Below are positions 58,565-64,000 of a DNA stretch of 64,000 nt, one piece after another. The position numbers were made by a program, and so were the translations under genes. Position 1 is the first letter of the stretch, and each line of letters begins with the position of its first letter. The notes beneath the pieces were generated by a model. That model saw nothing but the letters and a program-made list of their open reading frames with translations, made no database searches and was not told where the DNA came from. Origin of the DNA: Lacisediminihabitans sp040549525 (lineage in GTDB: Bacteria > Actinomycetota > Actinomycetes > Actinomycetales > Microbacteriaceae); assembly GCF_040549525.1 (NCBI RefSeq), contig NZ_JBEPTM010000001.1, forward strand, positions 434,001-498,000. Direction: 5' to 3'.

Positions 58565-59052
58565 GCGGAAACCTCGGTTTTTTGGCGCTTGCGCTCAAGG
58601 TAGCGAAGGTTTGCCTCACGCGAGCAGATCCGACACTTTCTGTGGATTCCACTTCTCGTACGCTCAATTTGGGTATTTTCAAAGGTGAACTCATGCATAT
58701 TCTTGCAATGAGTCTTATTCGACATCACGTTTAGTCCATTCCGAATCGCGTCGAGATTGTTGTCGGTCTGGGTGCCCCATTCAAGATTTTCCAAGCGGAA
58801 ATCGCTCGGGTCATCGTTCTTATGCCTAACTACGGGAAGGTCGGCCGGGTTGGGGATGAATGCAAGCCCAAGCGCCCTGTGCACCTGCACGAGCGTCGTC
58901 TTGCCATTGACCGAAACCCGCAGCGTGGGATACCCCTTCGCCAAATGCGTTTTCATGTCGACGATCGCACCATTACGGCGAATACGGCCGGTCCCAGTGA
59001 TCGAATAGTGGCTCTCGAACCCGACCAGGGGAAACCATTCAGCCCCCATCAT
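58561..59052 (-). CDS. NUMOD4/HNH homing-type endonuclease (right)
   Basis: A 163-residue protein. EWFPLVGFESHYSITGTGRI is an NUMOD4 motif; the HNH part is LVQVHRALGLAFIPNP and VVRHKNDDPSDFRLENLEWG; the C-terminal region carries a CX2C-type segment (HCKNMHEFT, KCRICSREA). Two adjacent ATG codons at 59052 and 59049 are possible starts; the overlap with the next gene fits 59052. It is a free-standing homing endonuclease and does not interrupt any recognised gene. Confidence 0.85.
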   Translation of the reverse strand: MMGAEWFPLVGFESHYSITGTGRIRRNGAIVDMKTHLAKGYPTLRVSVNGKTTLVQVHRALGLAFIPNPADLPVVRHKNDDPSDFRLENLEWGTQTDNNLDAIRNGLNVMSNKTHCKNMHEFTFENTQIERTRSGIHRKCRICSREANLRYLERKRQKTEVSA

Positions 59053-59288
59053 GCGGTGGGCTCCGTGCCGGCGTATTTGTCGTCGAGGAAGGAGCCGAGG
59101 AGGCGGTACGCCTCGGCAAGCTCGAGCAGGGTGTCGCCGTTGAAGAACATGCGGAAGACCGGGAAGTTGTCGATCTCGTCCGGCTCGAATTCGACGATCT
59201 CGAGGAGGTGGGTGGGGATCTGCTTCACGCCGAGGCGGTGGTGTTCGTGGGGGAGCGCGTGGTCGTGGTTGTCGTCGTAGTCGCTCAT
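59049..59288 (-). CDS. Hypothetical phage protein (79 residues)
   Basis: A His/Asp-rich start (SDYDDNHDHALPHEHHRLG) may bind metal; then EIVEFEPDEIDNFPVFRMFF and EAYRLLGSFLDDKYAG. No family recognised. It is coupled to the HNH gene by a four-base overlap. Confidence 0.6.
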   Translation of the reverse strand: MSDYDDNHDHALPHEHHRLGVKQIPTHLLEIVEFEPDEIDNFPVFRMFFNGDTLLELAEAYRLLGSFLDDKYAGTEPTA

Positions 59289-59291
59289 GGG

Positions 59292-59408
59292 TCAGCCCTC
59301 GTCGCTTCCGGCTAGGCGGGACAGGCCGTAGATGACCGTGAGGACGACGGCGGTGACGAAGGCTGCGACGACTACGACTACGGTGATGATTGCTAGGAGG
59401 AGGCTCAC
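59292..59408 (-). CDS. Small single-span membrane peptide (38 residues)
   Basis: Starts GTG at 59408 in a GTGA overlap with the stop of the preceding gene. LLLAIITVVVVVAAFVTAVV is a membrane helix, and YGLSRLAGSDEG is the tail. Placement and overlap support it, but no family is recognised; too short for usual gene calls. Confidence 0.5.
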   Translation of the reverse strand: MSLLLAIITVVVVVAAFVTAVVLTVIYGLSRLAGSDEG

Positions 59409-59647
59409 TTGCGGGCCGCCTTGCGGTTGGCACGGGCGGTGCGCTTGAGAGCGGCGATTGACCGGTGCTGGATTGCGATGGCCTCCTTGATGGTGAGTCC
59501 CTGCATCTCGAAGTGGCCGTCGTCGTCGCCCTTCATTTCGATCAGGATGTACGGGCTGAGGCCGATGAACCGTTGGGTGATCGTTTGCTCGTGGTAGGTT
59601 GCCTTGCTCAGGAGGTCGCCCTCGTCATCGTAGCCGTCGTAGGTCAC
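59405..59647 (-). CDS. Hypothetical phage protein (80 residues)
   Basis: Begins MTYDGYDDEGDLLSKATYHE and ends in an Ala/Arg/Lys-rich helix (IAALKRTARANRKAARK) that could bind nucleic acid. No family recognised. Coupled on both sides by overlaps. Confidence 0.6.
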   Translation of the reverse strand: MTYDGYDDEGDLLSKATYHEQTITQRFIGLSPYILIEMKGDDDGHFEMQGLTIKEAIAIQHRSIAALKRTARANRKAARK

Positions 59648-59871
59648 TTGGTGACTTTCTTAGCCTGGCGCACGCGGGCATACTTCCGGTCGTCGAGATT
59701 GCCCCAGAGCAGGACTGCGCCGAATCCTAGGAGCACTAGCAGCGCGACAGCGATGCTGACTAGGGTCGGGGAGAGTACCAGCCACCATGACCAGGCGATG
59801 ACCCCGGTCAGCTTGAGGACGACGAAGACGATCGTCAGGAGGGTTGCGCTACTGACGCCCGATGCCTTCAC
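59644..59871 (-). CDS. Phage membrane protein (75 residues)
   Basis: Two membrane helices: TLLTIVFVVLKLTGVIAWSW and TLVSIAVALLVLLGFGAVLL, followed by a basic tail RKYARVRQAKKVTK. The pattern resembles short phage transmembrane proteins of the Fragile-X-F/TMEM185A-like annotation group. GTG at 59871 is chosen because it overlaps the previous stop (GTGA); the ATG at 59886 would begin five residues earlier. Confidence 0.65.
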   Translation of the reverse strand: MKASGVSSATLLTIVFVVLKLTGVIAWSWWLVLSPTLVSIAVALLVLLGFGAVLLWGNLDDRKYARVRQAKKVTK

Positions 59872-60059
59872 TTGCGGGCCTTCCATGTACCGATTTCGAC
59901 GATTGCGAGATCGCGGGCCGTGACGGCGATGTAGTCCAACAAAGCCAATTCCTCGTCGGCCGTGGCTGGGAGCAACCATGCGCTTTTGAAGGTGGGCTTT
60001 TGGCCGTCTACGCTCACCGTTAGGCGGATCGTATTTTCGGCCGTCCCAGTGGTGCTCAC
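59868..60059 (-). CDS. Hypothetical phage protein (63 residues)
   Basis: A beta/alpha small protein: MSTTGTAENTIRLTVSVDGQ and LDYIAVTARDLAIVEIGTWK. No family recognised. It sits directly between the Acb2-like gene and the membrane-protein gene with four-base overlaps. Confidence 0.6.
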   Translation of the reverse strand: MSTTGTAENTIRLTVSVDGQKPTFKSAWLLPATADEELALLDYIAVTARDLAIVEIGTWKARK

Positions 60060-60433
60060 TTGTGGCCTTCTGGGGCGAAGATGGCTCGGTTGGCGCGCAT
60101 CAGCACGTCTTCGAGGGCGGTGAGGGCGAGGGCTTTGTTACGGCCGGCGGGGACGCGCCGCTCGATTGCGATTGCTAGTGCGACAGTGAATTCACGGAGT
60201 TGTGCGACGTCTATGCGCTGCTTGGGCGATGCGGGGGAGCCGGTAGTTGCGGTGAAGAAGCGAGCCTCTACCGATTCCCCGATGGCCGCGATGCTGCTTG
60301 CGGCGCGGGCGCTTGGGCTTGGGCTGGGCGGGAGCAGGTCGGCAAGTTCTTTGCCGAGGATGCCTTCGAGGCTTTCGGTGTCGTCGGGGCCTTCGATTTC
60401 CTCGGGGAGATATTCGGGACGGGTGTCTATCAA
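60056..60433 (-). CDS. Acb2/Tad1-hairpin-like protein, candidate anti-defence sponge
   Basis: A 125-residue protein, first of the leftward operon. A start TTG at 60433 is chosen because GGAGG stands seven bases upstream; no ATG is available. The C-terminal 50 residues (QLREFTVALAIAIERRV, PAGRNKALALTALEDVLMRA, NRAIF) resemble the Acb2-type helical hairpin, whose family pattern ends R-x-x-ALALT-x-LEE-x-x-(M/F)-x-AN-x-AI. Acb2 proteins bind cyclic nucleotides and block CBASS and Thoeris signalling. The N-terminal part is acidic and unmatched. Function by resemblance only. Confidence 0.55.
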   Translation of the reverse strand: MIDTRPEYLPEEIEGPDDTESLEGILGKELADLLPPSPSPSARAASSIAAIGESVEARFFTATTGSPASPKQRIDVAQLREFTVALAIAIERRVPAGRNKALALTALEDVLMRANRAIFAPEGHK

Positions 60434-60587
60434 AGCGTTTCCTCCAAAACGGTTGGTGGTGCTGGGGTAGTCCCGGCCCCGCCTTGCGGATAGGCGCAAA
60501 GGTCGGGACCGGGCGTTCACCGGGGTTTATTCCGGCGTGAGATAAGTGTGGCACGGATGGGTTTGTGGGCAAAGCTTTGTGGCGGGT

Positions 60588-60598
60588 TTAGTGACTAA
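60588..60598. promoter_or_regulatory. TTAGTGACTAA operator-like motif upstream of the leftward operon
   Basis: Exact 11-bp motif about 155 bp upstream of the leftward operon's first start. It stands at the edge of a G-rich tract (60600-60680). Confidence 0.6.
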
Positions 60599-60723
60599 TT
60601 TTTTTCGGGGGGTTCGTTTGGTGGGGAAGGTGGGTGGTCAAATGGGAAAAGGGTGTGGGTGTGGGCGCGGGGGCGGAGAAGCCCACATCGAGCCGAACCT
60701 GTCAAGCCGCCCATGATTTCTTT

Positions 60724-60989
60724 CAGCATATTCTCAGGTTGGCACTCTGGCACTCCCGACGCTCACCACTCGGCCCACTACCAGCGCATACTCAGCCAAT
60801 CCTCAGGCACCACCCTACCCAGTCAACTCCCAGCATCCTCCCAGAATCGCCCCCTGGTCTACGCCCAGCCCACTCCCAGCCAGTATCCAGCCACCCTGCC
60901 CACCTGACACTCAGTCTCCACTCAGCCAGCACTCAGGTTGCCAGCTCGCAGCTACTGCCGGCCACAGCCCACGCACAGCCACCTATCAG
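60724..60989. promoter_or_regulatory. Array of CAG-centred units with exact 11-bp spacing (candidate origin or control region)
   Basis: CAG words (usually in CTCAGC or CCCAGC) fall at 60724, 60735; 60782, 60793, 60804; 60820, 60831, 60842; 60866, 60877, 60888; 60912, 60923, 60934; and 60965, 60976, 60987. Within every group the spacing is exactly 11 bp, close to one helical turn; the third to fifth groups start 46 bp apart. The region lies between divergent operons and has no credible gene. Iterons of a replication origin or arrays of regulator sites have this form. Confidence 0.7.
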
Positions 60990-61015
60990 CTAACCGTAAG
61001 GATAAAGTTTGCATA

Positions 61016-61026
61016 TTAGTGGCTAA
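61016..61026. promoter_or_regulatory. TTAGTGGCTAA operator-like motif upstream of the rightward operon
   Basis: Exact palindrome-like motif about 95 bp before the first rightward gene. A variant TTAGTGACTCG lies ten bases further at 61036-61046. Confidence 0.6.
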
Positions 61027-61112
61027 TCGGCCCCATTAGTGACTCGCATACGGTAGTATTGAAGTATCAGGTAAGGGGAACTACCCCGGTAGACCTGGAC
61101 GGAGCAGAGCAC

Positions 61113-61373
61113 ATGATGACACTTGCATTCGATGCAATCCATGCCGACACGCTACAGGCCATTCTGAGCCCCAAGGATTCGCTGATCACCCGTACGCAGG
61201 CGTGCGAGTTACTAAGCGCACCTGGTGGCGCACGCGCCCGCATGTATGGACTCATGTTCGAGGATGACCGCTATCAGATTGTCAGGATTGCCCATATCGA
61301 CGCGCTCACCCCCGTCATTGTGGCCCAGTGGCTCAGTGGTACCACGGTTGCCGACCTTATCGGGCGCGCATGA
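61113..61373 (+). CDS. Hypothetical phage protein (86 residues), first gene of the rightward operon
   Basis: Helical small protein: FDAIHADTLQAILSPKDSLI, TRTQACELLSAPGGARARMY, and DALTPVIVAQWLSGTTVADL. The LSGTTVADLIG end resembles helix-turn-helix geometry, but this is not firm. ATG at 61113 has GGAG ten bases upstream; TTG at 61059 would add 18 residues. Confidence 0.55.
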   Translation: MMTLAFDAIHADTLQAILSPKDSLITRTQACELLSAPGGARARMYGLMFEDDRYQIVRIAHIDALTPVIVAQWLSGTTVADLIGRA

Positions 61374-61522
61374 TGACCTATCGCACCCCCGTCATGCTGG
61401 CCCTGTGCGCCTTACTGGTCGCCACCTGCCACACACCGTGGCCTAGCGTGCCCCCAACGCCCCCAACGCCCGTACAGGCTATTGGGAGCCCCTACCCACC
61501 AGCACTGCCCCTTACGCCGTAA
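61370..61522 (+). CDS. Small secreted or lipoprotein-like phage protein (50 residues)
   Basis: A hydrophobic start (TYRTPVMLALCALLVATCHT) that reads like a signal peptide with LVATC as an imperfect lipobox, then a proline-rich tail. It overlaps the previous gene's stop by four bases (ATGA). No family recognised. Confidence 0.55.
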   Translation: MMTYRTPVMLALCALLVATCHTPWPSVPPTPPTPVQAIGSPYPPALPLTP

Positions 61523-61563
61523 ACGAGTCATGCCAGCTAGGCGCGACTAATCACTAAGGCACG

Positions 61564-62094
61564 ATGAAAGATGGAATGATGAGTTCAATAATTGCCTACC
61601 CAATAACCCCCGATATGGGCACTCGAGAGGCCCTAAACGCCATGCTCTCGCACGTAGCCTACGAGTCGGATGGTATGGGTTACCGCGCCCCCACGGTCCT
61701 AGCGTCCAATTACAGGGCACTACTCCGAGACTATGCCCCGCTAGTGGTCGAGCACAGCACAGAGCATTGGGCACGCGTGCTAATCATCGCGCCCCACGTT
61801 GACCGCTCCGACATTCTCGCAGACCTCGCAGAGACCCTCATCAAGCTCTGCAATGACTACCCCCTGTATGACGAACAAGACTATTCGGAGCTGGAAGAGT
61901 CCCGACTCATCGAATTTATCGATGATGAGCGCGCCGATGAGACCGACCCCCCAGCCGCCGATATCGCCCGCGCGCTCTGGGAGTGTGACCTCCAAGCGAT
62001 ACATGAATCCGACGGGTCTGTCTATATCTCAGAGACAGACTTTCACGCCGCTATCGCTTACGCCCGTGCGACTGCCACCGCTGAAGCGAACTAG
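61564..62094 (+). CDS. Hypothetical phage protein (176 residues)
   Basis: An acidic protein with REALNAMLSHVAYESDGMGY, SILADLAETLIKLCNDYPL-like helical segment and a very acidic centre (EESRLIEFIDDERADETDP). ATG at 61564 lacks a strong ribosome-binding site; a second Met (M5) is in frame. A variant TTAG-type motif lies just upstream (61547-61557), and another overlaps the stop (62091-62101). No family recognised. Confidence 0.65.
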   Translation: MKDGMMSSIIAYPITPDMGTREALNAMLSHVAYESDGMGYRAPTVLASNYRALLRDYAPLVVEHSTEHWARVLIIAPHVDRSDILADLAETLIKLCNDYPLYDEQDYSELEESRLIEFIDDERADETDPPAADIARALWECDLQAIHESDGSVYISETDFHAAIAYARATATAEAN

Positions 62095-62220
62095 CCACTA
62101 ACCCCGCTCGAGCTATCACAGCCCCTAGGCGCGCGATACAGGCGCACGGCTCACCCCCACCTAGGGGCACGACCTACGGCACTAGCCAAGGGCAGCACGA
62201 CCCTAAAGAAGGATCAAGCC

Positions 62221-62451
62221 ATGAGCACCTATATCCACACTCTTACAGCTCTGGAAACTGCTTGCGGCGTGACCCTCGAGCAGGTGGCAGAGATTCTGCC
62301 GAAAGTCCTGGTTATGAAAGACGGCGCCGTTATGCTGCCCCACGGTATCGGCCCTGCACTTGCTTCCAGTGTCGCACGCTGTGCCCTTGGCTCTCCTGCC
62401 CTGTATGTGGGCTGTAATACGCCTGGTTATCCCATTTACAGGAAAGCCTAA
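62221..62451 (+). CDS. Hypothetical phage protein (76 residues)
   Basis: Begins MSTYIHTLTALETACGVTLE; the segment LTALETACGVTLEQVAEILP has helical character. AAGAAGGA stands seven bases before the ATG. The 126 bp upstream (62095-62220) hold an inverted CCCCTAGG/CCTAGGGG pair. Confidence 0.6.
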   Translation: MSTYIHTLTALETACGVTLEQVAEILPKVLVMKDGAVMLPHGIGPALASSVARCALGSPALYVGCNTPGYPIYRKA

Positions 62452-62568
62452 AAACCCGCTGAAGACCCCCTAGCGCGCGTAGGCGCCCCCCGTGCAAGTC
62501 GGGACTAGGGAACGCATAGCACCCCGCCATGCACGAGCACCACGACTAAACAGAAAGCACTCCAAACC

Positions 62569-62730
62569 ATGTCTAGAATCAAGTCCCCAGAATCGCACGC
62601 AGCCTATCTCGAGCGCCGCCAGTCCGACAAGTCGGCAACCCTTACGCGCCACACGGCACGGCACACCAAGCGCGCCACGTTCGCAGCATTCGGCACCCCG
62701 GCCACCACTCACACCAAGGCCGCCCGATGA
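62569..62730 (+). CDS. Small basic hypothetical phage protein (53 residues)
   Basis: MSRIKSPESHAAYLERRQSD is followed by a His/Arg/Thr-rich end. Rich in Lys/Arg and could bind nucleic acid. It overlaps the next gene by four bases (ATGA). No family recognised. Confidence 0.5.
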   Translation: MSRIKSPESHAAYLERRQSDKSATLTRHTARHTKRATFAAFGTPATTHTKAAR

Positions 62731-63044
62731 GCCCCGCGACAGCCAGCCAAGCCAGCCAAACAACCTGGCCTGAAGACGCCCTAACCCCAGAAGACCGTCG
62801 CGCCCTACGCATCGAACAAGTCGAACGTATCCACGCCTTACAGGATGCCCGCGAACGTTCCCAGCTAGCGCACCCGAGCGCCCGGGCCGCTAACACCCGC
62901 GCCACGGCCACGGCCACGGCAACCAGAACCAAACAAGCGCACACGGTAACCCGCACGCTTGCCGGCCTCGCAGCCCTAACCGTCATCGCGCTGGTAGCCC
63001 TCACGGTCATTCGCCTTGCGATAATCATCTTCGCTACCCGGTAG
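62727..63044 (+). CDS. Phage membrane protein with coiled N-terminus (105 residues)
   Basis: The N-terminal half is helical and charged (LTPEDRRALRIEQVERIHAL), then a Thr/Ala repeat made by GCCACG units, and a C-terminal membrane helix (VIALVALTVIRLAIIIFATR). A tail-anchored protein is likely. No family recognised. Confidence 0.55.
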   Translation: MSPATASQASQTTWPEDALTPEDRRALRIEQVERIHALQDARERSQLAHPSARAANTRATATATATRTKQAHTVTRTLAGLAALTVIALVALTVIRLAIIIFATR

Positions 63045-63485
63045 CGGGCGCCCACGAGCAACGCCCCCGAGCAATGCGCCAAACGCCCCCAAGCAACGCC
63101 CCCGCGCCCCCGTTGTAACATGCCCGAAACATTCGGCCAACAAAACCGTATAACCCCGCATAAGCTCAAAAAACGTGTTTTCAGCCGCCCCCCTCTCAAC
63201 ACGCTCTGTCTATAACAATACAATTATTAACTAATAAATAGGAATAAGTACGATACCCTCCAAACACGAAAAAACACCTTCCAGCAAACTCCCAGCTTCA
63301 ATGATTCATTACCTCCCAAAAAACCCCGGCCACATTTAGCCACTAACTCGAAACTGTGTTACGCTATACATATATACAAAAGCGCATGTTTTAATAAGAA
63401 CTTTTCGAACGTACTTGTATAAAGTTCCGCCTTCTCTATTCCGCCTCATACACAAACCCACATAACAGAACGGTAACGAGCCACC
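63045..63485. other. AT-rich intergenic region with candidate promoters
   Basis: 441 bp without a supported gene, distinctly AT-rich in 63200-63420 and unlike the host. It contains the exact motif TTAGCCACTAA at 63336-63346 and promoter-like AT stretches (TATACATATATAC at about 63364). An immunity or early promoter region is the best guess. Confidence 0.5.
63336..63346. promoter_or_regulatory. TTAGCCACTAA operator-like motif upstream of the last rightward genes
   Basis: Exact copy of the recurring 11-bp motif, in reverse orientation to the 60588 copy, about 140 bp before the next gene start. Confidence 0.6.
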
Positions 63486-63866
63486 ATGACGAACAACACA
63501 AACCGCGCCCCCGTTTCATCTGAAACCGATCAACGTGTAGCCGCTATGGCCGCCGACTTCGAGACCTACCTAGCAGAGCTCTACGCGATTGTAGATAGCG
63601 AAGACATCGACGAAGAGGCGCGCGAAGAAGCGCTAGAGACCATTGACGAATCTCACTATGGGGCAGACATCCAGCGGCATCTCATAATCACTCTTGCTGG
63701 CGGCGGACCTAGCCACTGGCTCGATGTCAAGCTGGATGATAACGGCGACGTGTCAGACGTGACCAGCATCGCAACGTGGGGTAATGGCCTAGTGAAGACT
63801 GAGCCGCACACCGATTCAGCCCTCTGGCGTTTTGCCGAGAATATCGCGCAGGAGGTCAGCGAATGA
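63486..63866 (+). CDS. Hypothetical phage protein (126 residues)
   Basis: An acidic protein with DFETYLAELYAIVDSEDIDE in the N-terminal half and PSHWLDVKLDDNGDVSDVTS in the C-terminal half. The start ATG follows AACGGTAACGAG with a weak ribosome-binding site. No family recognised. It overlaps the next gene by four bases. Confidence 0.65.
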   Translation: MTNNTNRAPVSSETDQRVAAMAADFETYLAELYAIVDSEDIDEEAREEALETIDESHYGADIQRHLIITLAGGGPSHWLDVKLDDNGDVSDVTSIATWGNGLVKTEPHTDSALWRFAENIAQEVSE

Positions 63867-64000
63867 ACGCCGCATACATTCACGAAACGCCTTTCGGGCG
63901 CGTAGCGGTCCGCGTGCGAGCTACAGGCGGCGCGTACATCGAACCAGCTCACGGGCTCGATTCTCGCGGGTTCCCTATCACGGGCTTTATCAACGGAAAC
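63863..64000 (+). CDS. Hypothetical phage protein, 5' part only
   Basis: 46 residues are in the window (MNAAYIHETPFGRVAVRVRA, GFPITGFINGN) before the sequence ends. It starts in an ATGA overlap with the preceding gene. Family unknown. Confidence 0.55.
   Translation, partial: MNAAYIHETPFGRVAVRVRATGGAYIEPAHGLDSRGFPITGFINGN

Larger units (their letters stand above)
46864..64000. mobile_element. Integrated phage-like element (left part; right end outside the window)
   Basis: From the tRNA-Thr 3' end to the edge of the window all recognisable genes are phage genes or short hypothetical genes, and GC is lower than in the host part. The head module (terminases, portal, protease, decoration, capsid, connector) is complete, but no tail, lysis or integrase gene is present in the 17.1 kb seen. 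Genes to 60,433 point left, those after 61,113 point right, with a noncoding array in between. Integrase and the right attachment site must lie beyond base 64,000. Either a prophage with the tail module at the other end, or a head-only satellite. Confidence 0.85.

Noticed and set aside
60700..60990. CRISPR array
   Set aside because: Units are only 11 bp with 5-8 bp of variable sequence between CAG words; repeats and spacers of CRISPR length are absent and no cas gene is seen.
60634..60993. 119-residue rightward frame over the CAG array
   Set aside because: Composition is Ser/Pro/His low complexity set by the repeat; the exact 11-bp DNA period breaks the codon phase, so the signal is at DNA level.

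Overview
The window is high-GC chromosomal DNA from an actinobacterium, most likely a member of the Microbacteriaceae (inferred from gene content and family resemblance; no 16S rRNA is present). Bases 1 to about 46,860 are host chromosome. Bases 46,864 to 64,000 are the left part of an integrated phage-like element that starts at the 3' end of a tRNA-Thr gene, has visibly lower GC and runs off the right edge.

Host part, left to right: 3' end of a menC-like enolase-superfamily gene; a HerA/DUF853-type ATPase; a PH-like membrane protein; tRNA-Ser(GGA) and the small SRP RNA; pta-ackA (acetate metabolism); an SDR-like NAD(P)-binding protein; dnaX-recR; lysC-asd (aspartate pathway); an SGNH hydrolase; an ABM-domain monooxygenase; mqo; a histidine kinase, a kinase-like protein without kinase motifs and a response regulator; tdk; a sulfide:quinone reductase with a 47-residue companion on the opposite strand to tdk; a gene-poor stretch with YciI and DUF1349 proteins; tRNA-Pro(CGG); a metallophosphoesterase and a PASTA penicillin-binding protein; DUF4177 and RidA proteins; acs; a 6C-type small RNA; a compact tad/Flp pilus locus; topA-tmk; a putative flavin-linked electron-transfer operon (two small exported paralogues, ApbE, ferric-reductase-like membrane protein, NuoF/RnfC-like protein, 3Fe-4S ferredoxin); holB; two tandem S33 peptidases and a TetR regulator. 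tmk, the small exported proteins and the redox genes sit between topA and holB.

The element carries a complete head module, transcribed towards the tRNA: terminase small and large subunits, portal, protease with scaffold, DUF2190 decoration protein, major capsid protein, head-fiber-like protein and one head-tail connector. No tail or lysis genes lie between the connector and the attachment site. Upstream lie a DGQHR-domain protein, then a tightly overlapped operon of small genes (AbrB-like, DUF3310, two HNH endonucleases, a DEDDh exonuclease, and a candidate Acb2-type anti-defence protein). A 265-bp noncoding array of CAG-centred units spaced exactly 11 bp separates this leftward operon from a rightward operon of unknown small genes. 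Intergenic copies of an 11-bp near-palindrome (TTAGTGGCTAA and variants) recur across the element, and four related promoter-like sequences precede the head genes, three of them set for leaderless starts. The head-only layout suggests a capsid-forming satellite or an unusually arranged prophage; this cannot be decided without the right end.

The host part also shows several REP-like palindromes, including two copies inside the dnaX coding sequence and one that supplies the stop codon of pta.
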